Origin: Pleodorina starrii
Lineage: Eukaryota > Chlorophyta > Chlorophyceae > Chlamydomonadales > Volvocaceae
Reading direction: 5' to 3'
Assembly: GCA_030267565.1 (NCBI GenBank)
Contig: BRXU01000013.1
Location: forward strand, 1,652,001 to 1,716,000
DNA length: 64,000 bases
Part shown: piece by piece, positions 48,471 through 59,522 of the stretch
Layout of the letters: each line of letters opens with the position of its first letter
Numbering within the stretch: the first letter of the stretch is position 1
The notes under the pieces: generated by a model
Database searches by the model: none
Told to the model about the DNA's origin: nothing
The model's input: the letters and a program-made list of their open reading frames with translations, nothing else
Made by a program: the position numbers and the translations under genes

Positions 48471-49763
48471 TCACGCCTCCTCGCCGCGCGCCATGTTGGC
48501 CTGCTGCACCGCCAGCGCTGTGAGCTCCTCGGGTATACCGGGCACGGTGGCCAGTATGCGGGCGAAGAGGCTGGTGAACAGCGCCTTGACGCCCGCGCCG
48601 CTGCTGGCGGACACCTGGGCATGGACCCCGAGGTCGGTGGTTGGGGTTGGGAGTTGGGGGCGTTGCGGGATTTGGGGCCAGAAGGCACGAGGAGGCATCG
48701 GGTTGGTTGCCGGTACTGCAGCAAAGGTGCAGCGAAGGTGCAGCATTTAGATGCGGCGAGCGGATGGATGGGCGGGTGCCGGGCAGCGCACCTCGTAAAA
48801 AGGGAAGCCCTTGGACTGTGCCCACTCGCGGCCCTCCTTCTCAAAGACCTTGCGGACCGGCTGATCGGTCTTAGCCGCGGCGACGAAGATGACCTGCCGT
48901 GCGGAAACACGGGTGGCAGCAGCAGCAGCAGCGCTGTCGTGACGATCGAATGTGGGTGGGCTGGTAGTGCGCCCGGCGCGGAGGCGTATCAGCGGCAGGG
49001 CTCTGGTTTCAAAAACCGGAAGGGATCCTGTACCCAGCATGGATCCCGAGTCTATTGCTCCGCAACCAGTGGCGACATACTCCCCATCGACCGTACCATG
49101 TTCTCTGCCCCATATTTGCGGCTCTCCTCTAGCCAGCCTTCCAGCGACTCGAAGGAGGCCCGGTTGGTCACGTCGTACACCAGGACACAACCCTGCGCCT
49201 CCTTGTAAAACTCGTTGCGCACCTCCGCGTAGTCCGGGCCGCCCGCCAAGTCCCACAGGTTGACCCGCACCTGATCACTCGCCAGTGGCAGCAGGAGCAG
49301 CAACAACAGCCTTCTTAGCAAACGCAACCGGATGGCGTGCAATGGTGGAAGGCGGTGCAACGCCCGCGGTGCAACGCGTGAGGGCCCGCAAAGCTGGGAA
49401 GAATAGCAGCGGGGGCGTGTTGGGCGTGTTGGGCTTCGCGCGTCACCACACACACACACACCTCGTAGTCGTTGTACTTGTTCGGTTTGACGCCGTAGTC
49501 AACGCCGATGGTAGGTATGTATTTGGAGATGAACTTCTCCTCGCAATAACTGCGGCGAGAGGCAATCCATGTCTTGGGACTGGTGGCAAACCTAAACACA
49601 TGCTGACTGGCGCGGCCCCAACGGCCAGCGATGGAACTCCCCCACCTCACCGTTTAATGAGACATGACTTGCCGCATCCAGCATCGCCCATAGATATGAC
49701 CTTGATGCGAAACAATTTCGCTCGTGCATTTTTCTTGCCGCTCGCGGCCTTCACGGCACGCAT
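48471..49763 (-). CDS. RJL: RJL-type (Rab-like, DNAJC27-related) small GTPase
   Basis: Five exons: 49763-49651, 49549-49462, 49270-49097, 48893-48792, 48614-48471. They sum to 621 nt, giving 206 residues. The P-loop GDAGCGKS is at 26-33, switch I has KYIPTIGVDYG, and the RJL signature VRNEFYKEAQGCVLVYDVT follows a non-standard switch II (WDLAGGP instead of WDTAGQE). The lack of the catalytic Gln is typical of RJL proteins, which are expected to hydrolyse GTP poorly. The guanine-specificity motif reads AAKTD instead of NKxD, more diverged than the family's usual ANKID. There is no C-terminal prenylation Cys and no J domain; RJL proteins are non-prenylated, and some lineages carry a DnaJ domain. 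In animals the family is tied to nuclear and MAPK signalling, and its presence in ciliated lineages has been noted; the role here is unknown. The ATG at 49763 gives a short basic N-terminus. Confidence 0.87.
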
Positions 49764-51064
49764 ATTTGTCCGCTAACTCAAATCACAACGAATCATCACA
49801 TTCTGATACCAGTATGTCGGCGGTTAATACATTATACGAAGCAGCTTAAAGAAACGGATATGTCAAGTCCTGGGAGTCAGCTCCTCGTTCGAAGATGCGC
49901 GCGCTTTGGAGTTTGTGAAGTCACAGAGATGAAAAGTAAAAGGAGTACCCTCATGGCGATAAACAAGTTGCGCAGGCTGACAGACGTGCTCACAGTTTGC
50001 GTTCGAAAGCCGTTGTACGGCGCAAACGGAAGTTGGGACTTTCGCCTTCAACCGTATTAAATAACACGCTTCTGCTGCTAATGCGCACAAAACGCACCAC
50101 GTGCAGCTCAGTAGCTAATAATTGCACAAGCTCCGATCGCTCGCCAGCGACGTATCTCGTCAAAACCACACAGGGCAGAAACCACACTGTGGGGCTCGTA
50201 CACCTGTGCGAACGGACCGATGCACTCCACCAGCTGCAGCGTACATCCACTACGCCCAAACCCTCAACTAGGTCAGCAGTGTGCTTCCCGCCTAATCACC
50301 ACACATACCTTGCAGCAAACGCAGAGGAACTGACAATCTGCGCTGTTCCCATTTGTGTCAATTACCACCACTGATCACGCAAAATAAGTAACACAGTAGC
50401 CCTCTGGCCCCCTTTTCCCGTTCGACCGCACAGCTTGCACCTGAGTCGGCCCTCATAGCTCCAACCCGCAACTTCGAGCCCACCACGCTGTACCGTAAGA
50501 CTTACAAGAGGGGGTGCAAGCGCGCCATACTCCGTCGGGCCACAGGGCTCTTGGCATCTAGGACCGCCCTCATCCGTTTGCCCAAACACCTGAAGGGACA
50601 CAGGATTCGGCACACACCGCCATTCCAGCGTACGAAGTCCTCTTCATCAGCTGTGACTTCAACTCCGCACTTCAGCAACTAGCCCTAATCGACGCCCACG
50701 ACACGTCGGGGGCAACCGCCCTCTGCTCATCCCTCTTGATGGCTTTAAAGCCCCAGACATCCTCGACCCCAAATTTTCTTGGGTAAGAAGAAAGATGCCA
50801 CAGCCAAGGGAGCGAGATGGCGTTGACGGGCGGACCCTGAACCCGACACTGCTTTCTCAACGACTCTGTAACCTCAACATGACCGGAATCTTTGTGGGGG
50901 CCATCAATCCCGCCCCAACACTGCCTGCCTGCACGCCTGCCTGCCCCCGCGCCCTACAACCCATTTCCGTACCCCGAAAATGCCCCTCTCCAATGTTCAC
51001 CAGAAGCCCACATAACGCAGCTACCACACCCCAGCCTACCCTTCCCACGGTGTCCCCGCTCCCG
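49764..51064. other. Intergenic region upstream of the GTPase and downstream of the transporter
   Basis: It should hold the GTPase promoter and the transporter 3' UTR (both genes on the minus strand). No gene is supported. Confidence 0.5.
50502..50506 (-). terminator. Candidate polyadenylation signal TGTAA of the transporter gene
   Basis: TTACA on the plus strand, about 560 nt past the transporter stop. Confidence 0.5.
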
Positions 51065-53703
51065 CTACCGGAACCGGCCCGGCAACGCCGCTTCCACGTC
51101 CGACGCCTTGCCCGATCCCAACGACGACGGCCCAGATGCTGCCGTCGACTCCGGTCTCTCCCGATGCGCCAGCAGCGGCCGCTGGAGCTCCCCCGGATCC
51201 TCAGACCCAGCGCCAGGTGCCACCACACCCCCTGAATGCCCACCCGCCCCCGTCAGCGGTTGCGGCTTTTTGATCTGCAGCTTCTCCAACGCCGCATCGG
51301 CAGCAGCCGGGCCGGAGGCGACTGGCCTTGACGCGAAGTAGCCGTAGCCCACCATGCCCAGAAACGCCAGCGCCATGCCTGGCGGGAGCGGCAGGGCGGA
51401 GGGACGGGCGTGTACCGGGGTGCGGTCTCTGGAAGCAGCGAGGGGGGAGGCGCGCGCGCATGAAAAGCGCGAAGGAGCGGACCTCTTCTGAGGCCACAGA
51501 CACGGGGCGTTGGTCCAGGACGGTAGACGGACTTACCAGAGGCCTTGCGCGGGTTGATGGGTTCATTGAAGAGCAGCCAGCCGCCGATCAGGACCTACGA
51601 AACCGCGAGAGGCAGGAGAGGTGAGCGGGTGGGTGCGTGGTCGGACGGGTGGGTGCTGGCTGCCGGGGGCCTGGGGTGGGTATGTGGGGCAGCATGACCT
51701 TCAGACCTTGGCGAGCAACGCAAGAGGCCGGCGCGCGAACGGACTGGGAGGGGACGCGCCGCCGCCGCCCCCGTCCACCGATGGGCAGGGCCCACGTCCC
51801 CTCGGCTCCTTGTTCTCTCTGTTTCACCCACCATCCGGCCTCCCCTGCCCCTTGCTCTCTCATCCACCAGAGGGGCCGGGGCTGGTTGCTGCCCCCGACC
51901 AGATCCAAGGACGCATCGGGCATCGCACTCCTCACCACCCACCAGCAGCGTCTTGGCGTGTCCCAGCACCTGGAAGCTGGTGGCGGTGAAGCGGCCCAAC
52001 ACCAGGTACTGCGAGCCGTTGACCGCAACCGCCAACAGACAAGACAGCGCCAGCATCTCCAGGCCCGGCACGCTCGCCTGTACAGCGACAATTGTACGGC
52101 GGAAGGCGCGTGCCAGGGCGGCGCGCGCACACGGCGGAAGCGGTGATTCGGGTGGGCCTTCCCATCTGGGGTGCCGGCGACTCGGGCGGTGCGGCGGCGC
52201 TGCTCTGGCGCCGATCAATGCAGTGCAGCTCTAGCTCCAACTCCAGCCGCACCATATGGCCCGCACCATTGGGTCCCAACAATCCGGTTCGAGCGTCGCT
52301 CGCCGGGCCTACACCTCCACCCTGGCGCGGAACCGCAATCCCCCATCCACCCACCCACGCACCTCCCACTCCAGTATCCATTTGCTGCACGCCAGCTTGT
52401 CCACGAAGGGGCCCACGATCATGAGGATCATGCCCTGCCCAGCAGCAGCAGCAGCAGCAGCAGGGGAGGACAGGAGCAGAGGGAGGGCAGGACGATAGGC
52501 AGGAGCAGGTGGAAGAACAGGTGGGAAAGTGTACGGTACCTGGATCTGGATCTGGATGGCATCGATGAGCGCCAAGCGGGCGACAGAGAGAGAAGTCATA
52601 TCAGAGCCTCCCACCCAACCACGGTCATAGTGCCCATTCGGTGCCGGCAGCCACACAACCCGCCCCCCCGCTGTATGCGAACTGTCTGCCTGCCTGGTTA
52701 GCTGTCTGCCTCGCTGCCTGCCTAGCAGGCATGCCTGCCTGCCTGCCTGCCTAGCGGACGCACAGACTTACAGACGGACCTGCAGGAAGCTGGTGTTGGA
52801 CATGAGCTGGTGGCTCTGCAGCTTCAGTTTGGCCTGCAGGTGGCCGCACAGGATCTGCTGACTGCCGCCCATAAAGATGAACAGCACGGCCATCGCCACG
52901 CCGGGCGCATTTACGGTCACGTCGCTGCGCGCGGGCGGGGGGCCGGGGGCGGGGGCGGGACCGGGCGTGGGCGCGGGTGCGCGTGGGTGGCAAGTTATGT
53001 GTTGGCGAGAGCGCCGACGCAAATCGTCCCCACACCCGCTGCAAGGCTTTGTTCGAACGCGTAACAACCAACCTAAATGCTACTCAGGTCTGTAATCGAG
53101 CGGTCATCGCCTCCTGCCGAGTCTACCGTATCCACGCCAGTCGCGGTTGTCCGGTTTTGCGCCTCGTATCGGTCCCTGCGACGTCATCACCTCTTCCAGG
53201 CCCTGCCATCCGCTCCGACACCCCTCCTCCCCCGTTCTTCGCTGCGGCTCTCCTTCCCTTCTCCCCTCCCTCCCCCCACTCGGCCATTCCCCACCTGACG
53301 GTCACGATAGCCACTCCGGTGAGCACCACGCCTATGCACGCCAGCGCCGGCAGCGGGAAGCGCTTCCCCAGCCACAGCATCTCCACCGCCGCCACGAAAG
53401 GACTCATCAGCAGCTTGGCAACCTGGTAGAACCCAACCTGTTTGGTGTGGCGCGGCCGCGGGAGGATGGGTGGTTGGCTCCCGTTTGCGGGCGTGTGGGC
53501 GGATGGGCCGCTGCGGACCCCACAGCACATCGACATCGTGCCGCGCCGGGGTGGGCTGGGCTGTGCAGCAAGAACGAGGCAAGGAGCCAAGGGCCCAACG
53601 CGCCGTGCGGTCGATATGGGTCAGGTGGATGATGCAAGCGGAGGAGCGTGGTCGAGCCACAAACGGCGCCGAGGGCGACGGGCGGATGCACCCATGGGTC
53701 GGT

Positions 53704-53772
<69 letters not shown>

Positions 53773-54540
53773 CTTTCTCACCGAGTTGAGCAGCAGCGAG
53801 AGGTTGGCAAAGCCGACGGACAGCGCTCCCACCAGCGCGAACATGAGGGTCTCCCGCAGCGGCATGTCGGCAGCCTGCGTCACGCCCGCCCTCTCCAGGC
53901 CCCACACGGCCCATGCGCAGCACACAAAGTGCAGACCGGAGACCGTGGTGGCGTACTGCGTGTGCGTCGGGGAGGGCGGACAGAGAGAGGAGGGGGGGTG
54001 GACTTGGTTCCGTGGGGCGTTCGTCTGCCTTAGTTTGCCCGAGGTATGTGAGTTGAGGTGCGGTGGTGGTGCTTGTTGGCATGTGGGGCACGTGCAGGTG
54101 GCGGTTCGCTGCAGAGGAGTCAGCAAATAATTTAATTGCTGCTGCCGTGCGGGTGTGTCCGGGTGGTGGGTTGTGGTAATGGGTTGCGGATGGTCAGTGC
54201 GCCGAAGGGTATGGAGCGTATTGAGACCACGGGGGGAGGAGTGCGCAAGGGGCGCTGAGTCTGGGACGCTGGGTTACACAGGCTGGAGGTAACATTTATA
54301 TGCAGGTAAGGGTGGCCTACGGTCCGCGAAAATGGCGACGCACTGCACAGGGGACAGGGCCGTGTCGTAATGGTTGTACGGCACCGGCACGGATGGGAAT
54401 CGGTTGCGTACCTTGAATCGATAGACGCTCATTAGAGATTTGATGACGAAAATGATGATTACTGATGTGCTCACATTCGCCGTCCACACGAAGACGTTGA
54501 GGGAAAAGTCCCGCCTCGCCATGTCCCCGCCTGACCCCAT
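51065..54540 (-). CDS. TPT/nucleotide-sugar transporter family protein (SLC35E-like, DMT superfamily)
   Basis: Eight exons: 54540-54412, 53955-53782, 53437-53295, 52924-52780, 52434-52363, 52077-51943, 51594-51537, 51378-51065. They sum to 1,170 nt, giving 389 residues. Repeated hydrophobic helices span about residues 10-320. Family features are the first-helix [38 protein letters not shown] with its conserved NSVGFYQ-K junction, the mid-protein [12 protein letters not shown], and the C-terminal [20 protein letters not shown] followed by [14 protein letters not shown]. These proteins exchange phosphorylated sugars or nucleotide sugars across Golgi, ER or plastid membranes; the close relatives I recall (SLC35E3, plant UDP-sugar transporters) are Golgi antiporters. 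No plastid transit peptide is evident, so Golgi or ER is more likely. The last ~75 residues are a hydrophilic tail. Substrate is not predictable here. Confidence 0.87.
52684..52752 (+). repeat. (CCTG)n imperfect tetranucleotide repeat
   Basis: CTGC/CCTG units with interruptions, in a transporter intron next to exon 4. Confidence 0.85.
53704..53764 (+). repeat. (CT)30 dinucleotide microsatellite
   Basis: About 30 uninterrupted CT units followed by GTGTGTGT. On the coding strand this is a GA run beginning ~17 nt after the exon 2 splice donor of the transporter. Confidence 0.95.
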
Positions 54541-55077
54541 AGCTAGAGCCGATACTGTACTATGACCAACGCGGGATCTCGCTTACGTTTTGACAATCGT
54601 GGATTTGACCAAAGACTTCAAGGCTTGCAAACTTCGCCGCTATCGCCAGGCGATACAGCCCTCAAACTCCAGTAGACAAAGCATTGTCAAGCACCCGTAA
54701 CCAGGCCTCGTCCGCGTGTTATTTAAAGCTGTGATGCAGGAGCAGGGATTCCTGACTTAGCAGAAATTAGCTAGAGCATTCAATCTGACTCAGCGCACAA
54801 TTGATATGGCACTCCGTAAGCAACTTTTAGAATGCAAGTAACCCCTGCCAGCAGAATACATCGTCAGGTTGCGCCTCGTTCTGGCATCGTCTGTTATTTT
54901 GAGGGCTGGGACTTTAAGCAAAAACTAACCGAAATGTACGAAGGTAGAGCCAAATGGGACGATACTTAGGGTACATCACACCATCACTACTGCCCAGGGC
55001 TTTCAATTATTTCGGGGTTGCTTCCATGTATGTTCACCCTGCAACTTGGCCTTTCGTCTTTCACCTGGCAGTGACGG
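54541..55077. other. Spacer between the transporter and the inverted-repeat element
   Basis: Presumed transporter promoter. Relatively AT-rich with no coding signal. Confidence 0.5.
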
Positions 55078-55081
55078 AAAG

Positions 55082-55285
55082 GGTCACGGTCACGAATGAG
55101 TGACCCGTTTCGGGCGCACGTAGTCGCACCAGTGTGTTAAAGTACAAGCTAGCAGGTGGTTGTGACTTGAAATTAACGTTTTCAGTATGTATTCAAGTTT
55201 TGCCGTCGTACCTTGGCTGGACAAGGCGCTTGAGCCGGCGGGCGTCCCTCCGGCTGGGAACTTACAGCAACTACATCGCATGAAG
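55082..55285 (+). repeat. Left terminal inverted repeat of the 4.34-kb element
   Basis: Includes an outer near-palindrome (GGTCACGG...GTGACC) and, from 55187, the first codons of the internal gene. Confidence 0.7.
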
Positions 55286-58200
55286 CCCATGGGCAGGCCC
55301 GCTGCCACAAGGAAAGGTGAGTGGGGCCCGCACCTGACAGCCGGAGGTTTGAACAAACTGTCCCTATTCAAACTTTTACTGGGCAGAGCCCGCGACGTGT
55401 ACGTGCCACCACCACTTTCTTTGAGGCAGCCGAAACTTTCCTTGTCTCTGCCTTTCATTGCAGACAACCACTGCCCCCCGAACCGGGGGCGCGTACTCGT
55501 GCCCCCACGTACACTGCATGTACAACCCCACGTTCTCCGGGTACATTTGCAAGGGCTTCACCAACCAGGGCGCTCTGGGTTTGCACCTGGTGCTGCAGCA
55601 CGGGGAAGTGGTTCCCGCTGCCGGCTTCGCATTCCCGGCGATGCAGCCTGTAAACCGTGTTGAGCCGGACATCAACGCCCTGTGCGTGGACCTCACCAAG
55701 TTGCAAAGCAGTAAGTTCCTTTGTTGCGACTGAACGGCCCTCCCTATCTTCCTGACCCGCCACGACTCATCAAGTGCTCGCGTACGTCTATGCCGTGCAT
55801 GCTTTGCGTGCCGTACAGCGGCAGCACGCAGCAGTACGTAGTACATGATGTCACAGTGGGCCGCGCCAGACAGTCGTACCGTAGTAGCGGGTTACAGTGG
55901 GCTGCGACAGACAATGCCACCGTGTAGCACACACACCATTGTACTGACATCCCGCTCGCCTCCTGATGCCTCTCTGTGCCCCTTTGCTGCTGGCCAGGCA
56001 AACCGAGTCGCCTGGGCTCGCTGGGCAATGTCCCGGTCTGCAAGCCGTGCTACGTGCTAACCCGGGAGCAGGGACCGCACCATGATCGAGCCGACCCGGC
56101 CGATCCTGCTGCGGATCATCGTGTCGCAGCAGCAGCGGGACCACCACAAGGGACAGAGGAACGTCTTCGAGGGCTCTCGGCGCAAGTATGGCCACGAGCA
56201 TACCTCTGCCATGACGTTGCGGGAGGTGCTGGTCGACATGGACGCGCGCAACATACCGCGGGAGCGCCTGCCGCTGCAGATAGAGGTCTGGGACGATCCC
56301 GACGTGAAGAACGAGTATGACAGCAAGCCGCCGTCCGAAGCAGGTATGCCTCCACTGAAACTTTTGGAAGTGGTCTTGCACGCGCACGTTGCAGCCAGCC
56401 TGCTCCATTGCCCCCCATTGCGGGAGTTCTGCCCCCCAAACCGCATCCAAGGCCTGCCATGCATGGCCACCGTAATTTGTGGTGTTCATCGCAGGAGGCA
56501 ACCCGCCCAAGAGACGTCGCACTACCGGCGATGCTGCTGTGGCGGTGGAGGCGGCGGCGGCGGCTTTCAGCCCAGGACGGTGCCTTGCACGCACCGGCGG
56601 GTCCCCTCCCGGACGCAGGCCGGCGTACGAGCAAGACGAGGACGGTACGCTACCCGCAGCTTAACTACCTCGTTCGTCTTGACTTATGTGCAAGACTTAT
56701 ATGCCCGATGTACGCTGCCGCGCAGTAGAATCAGAGCTCGACAGCGACGGCGGCGAGTCCGATGGCTTGTCACACGAGTTTGGCGCGGGAACCTCTGGTA
56801 AGGTCGCCCGTGGACAGGCCGTTTGCCGTTTTCGCGCGCCTTTACATTTTCCTTCAAGCTGACACCAACGCCCATGCCGGTTTGCCGAGTAGGGCAGCCA
56901 GTCGAGTTCGGGGCGACGGCAGCGGTGGCCGATGGCAGCCTTGCTGCAGACACAAGTACGTGCTTTGCCGTCACATGCGGGAGGATCGTTGTCGCAGCGT
57001 GCGCGACGCTATACACCGTTGCGTGCCGCCGTACAGCACGTACTCACTTAGATGCGTCATGCTGCCTCAAGTCTGCGCGGAAAACTATAACCACTACAAC
57101 CGCTATCACTACTGACAGATCGGTTTTGACCTCCCGTGTTCCCTTACGACCACTGTCCACAGGCGGCGGTGGCGGCCTGGAGACGGGCGTGAAGTCCAAT
57201 GACCCGCTGGTCGAGTTCCTGGAGCAGCGGCACGACGGAGATCAGGTACCCGCCAGCTTGCGGCGGGACCTAATCCAGGTTATGTCGGTCGGCTCGGTGG
57301 CGGCGATCAGGCAGGTTCCCGGCAAGAAGATGTTCGTAGAGAGCTTCACGGACCAGTTCTGCAACATGGCAGCCGACCTCGCCAGCGCGAGCGGCGACGG
57401 CTTCTGGTGAGTGAGTGAGTGACTGCGGTGCGGTGTGCATCAGTGTTGGTTAGTGTGACAGCGGGCGAATAGCGCACTGGGTGCCAGGGAGGGGCATCTG
57501 ACATGTCCCGCCAAAGGCTGCCTTAACCCGACGCATTAAGATACGCGTCGCAGACCTCTATCTGCAGGGTCCAGCTTCACACCCATTTGCTTCCCTATCC
57601 TGTACACACCAACCAACGCTGATATTATATGCGCAGGAAGGCGAAAGGCAACGTGCAGGGGCACGCGGTCAGCAGGGACGCGGCAGACTACCGAGCGACC
57701 GCTGACGACCTGGAGCGGACCAATAACGCCGTCGTACAGCCGCTTTTGCGCGCGGCCAGACACATGGTGGAGCGGCTGCAGACCGTGAGTGAGGATCTGA
57801 CGGCTGGTGTGGACGCGCGGCGTGACGCGGCGCGCGTGATGGAGCAGCAAGTTCAATTCGAGGCCCACCAACGAGTGCAGTCGCGACACGGCCTTCTGAG
57901 CGCAGTCTGCGCCTTCACGGCGCAAATGAAGGCGGCCCTGGGTCCGGACTACCCGGCGGCTGTGGACGAGCACGCAAAGGCGGTGGAGCGGCGCCTGCAG
58001 GCCCTGCCCCCAAAGGTGCCCGACCCCGGACCCGTGCCCCTAGTCCTGGATGCACGGCACCTCGCACTCCACAACGTCAAGGAGCTCTGCGGCACGCTGG
58101 TGGACAGGCTTTACTCCACCGCCGTGGATGTGGACGTGACCCAGTCGCCCTCGCCAGGCCAGCAGCCGCTGGTAGCGGTAGCGGGGACGGCGCCCACCTC

Positions 58201-58526
58201 AGCGGCGGAGGCGGCCGCCGCCACAGCACCCGGCTTCACAGCGGCGGCGGCTGCAACGCCCAGCTCTGCAGTGGGCGCGGTGACGGCTGCCACCTCCGGC
58301 GAAGGCGGCGGGCGTGGCGGCGGCAGCAGCGACGGCGGGCTTGGGCTTGCGCATCACGCCCGGGTCGGTGGGGCAATCCCCCCAGGGTGGCTACGACCTG
58401 ACAACCCCGCAGCTGCCGCGGCAAGAGGAATACAGTGGGCTCCTGGGCACGGGCCGCAAGCAGGTCCACGGCACGTTTGTGACGGCGACGGAGGACCAGG
58501 GGGGGTACGGTCGCGGATTGATGTGA
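55187..58526 (+). CDS. Zinc-finger-like, coiled-coil protein of unknown function inside the inverted-repeat element
   Basis: Likely exons: 55187-about 55398, 55464-55710, 55998-about 56053, 56130-56343 (or an earlier start), 56495-56644, 56726-56797, 57163-57406, 57637 to about 58526. Exon 2 encodes a C2H2-like finger (YSCPHVHC, then YICKGFTNQGALGLHLVLQH). Exon 3 has VCKPCY, perhaps a second metal site. Then come a basic PPKRRR patch, an acidic stretch (VESELDSDGGESDG) and a helical region rich in Arg/Glu/Ala (ADDLERTNNAVVQPLLRAAR through about 58100) that should form coiled coils. The end is ambiguous: the frame with good codons (RITPGSVGQSPQGGYDL ... GRGLM, stop 58524-58526) is offset from the preceding frame, so a short intron or an indel lies near 58280-58340. 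Nuclear, DNA-binding function is inferred from finger and basic patch. It may be the element's own protein. Recognised family: none. Confidence 0.5.
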
Positions 58527-59144
58527 AGGTGCACCTACCGGTAGGTTAGGCGAGGCACGGAGCAGGGTACTGTACGTGGTACGATGGTGATGGATCGAGG
58601 GGCTGGTGCGATGGTGAGGGATCGAGGGGCTGGAGCAGTTCGGAAAGGTGCGGGATGAACGGGGAGGCCCGTGCGTAGACCCGGCACCAGCGTAAGGACG
58701 AGGGGGAGCCTATCCACGCGGTGAGGGTGCGCTCTATTGGCCGTTGACTAAGTGCACAACGAACGAGCAAGGGTGAAAAAGTGGACCTGCGTGAGATGTA
58801 CAAGTGAATGAGGACACGAGCGGCTTAAGCGCAAGAGCAATGATTATGAGCGAGGTTACCGTTGGTCTGGTCGTTGCAGTTACCACTGCGATGGCGGTGT
58901 GCAAGGGCGCCATGCCCAACGATGGCTATACGGTACACCAGCGGCATCTCAGCCGTTGGGCACGGAGGAGGGCTGCACGCTCACAGAGCAGGGAGGGGGG
59001 AAATGGCTGATCTGCACTGATTCTCGCTCCCATGCATTCAGAGGATGTTGGTGCGGGCACGGTCCATTGGGCGCCCTTGAGGCCCTTGTTGCAGGATGCG
59101 GAGGCGGCGAGGCTGGGCGAGACGCGCGCGGGGGCAATCGTACG

Positions 59145-59149
59145 TGTAA
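59145..59149 (+). terminator. Candidate polyadenylation signal TGTAA of the element's gene
   Basis: TGTAA about 620 nt past the probable stop, just before the right terminal repeat. Confidence 0.4.
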
Positions 59150-59199
59150 GGCAAATTGCGGGGTTCACATGTCGCCCACGCAAGGTATTTTGCCGACAC

Positions 59200-59422
59200 G
59201 CCTCATGCGATGTAGTTGGCAGTAAGTGCCCAGCCGGCGCGATGCCACGCCCGGCTTAAGCACCTTGTCCAGCCAAGTACGACAGTACAACTTGAATAAT
59301 ACAGAAACCGTTGAATTCAAGTCACAATTACATGATGTTAGCATGTATTCTAGCACACTGCTGCGAAGTCTGAAAATTCGACTAGGTGCGCCCAAAACAG
59401 GTCACTCTTCGTGACCGTGACC
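59200..59422 (-). repeat. Right terminal inverted repeat of the 4.34-kb element
   Basis: Read on the minus strand it still encodes a diverged version of the left repeat's exon: TWLDKVLKPG and QLHRMR against PWLDKALEPAG and QLHRMK. The ATG is not conserved. Confidence 0.7.
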
Positions 59423-59522
59423 AAAGGCGATTTAATATAATTTGGGAAGCACGCAAAGCCATTCAGCGGCGTCGGACAATGCCATAGCATAGGCTGTGCA
59501 TGTAAATTAATAAGCTGCATAA

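Larger units (their letters stand above)
55082..59422. mobile_element. 4.34-kb element with ~200-bp terminal inverted repeats and an internal gene
   Basis: The segment 55082-55285 matches the reverse complement of 59200-59422 at roughly 75-80% with small gaps. Both start GGTCACGGTCACGA and share GACTTGAA.TT.AACG, TATTCAAGTT, TGGCTGGACAAGG and CAACTACATCGCATGA. The outer ends are flanked by AAAG (55078-55081 and 59423-59426), a possible 4-bp target duplication. Inside is one plus-strand, multi-exon gene whose start codon lies in the left repeat. I know of no family with this arrangement and cannot identify a transposase catalytic motif. Alternatives are a segmental inverted duplication of a gene's first exon, or a non-autonomous element that captured a gene. 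Confidence 0.6.

Noticed and set aside
52510..52600. Possible transporter exon ending in an Ile-Gln repeat (ATCCAG units)
   Set aside because: Joining exon 4 directly to 52434 gives the expected [15 protein letters not shown] and the total length stays a multiple of three; the repeat is intronic.
56084..56343. Separate gene starting at the in-frame MIEPTRPILL
   Set aside because: Its end splices in phase with the following exons of the zinc-finger-like gene, so it is more simply part of that gene or of an alternative exon border.
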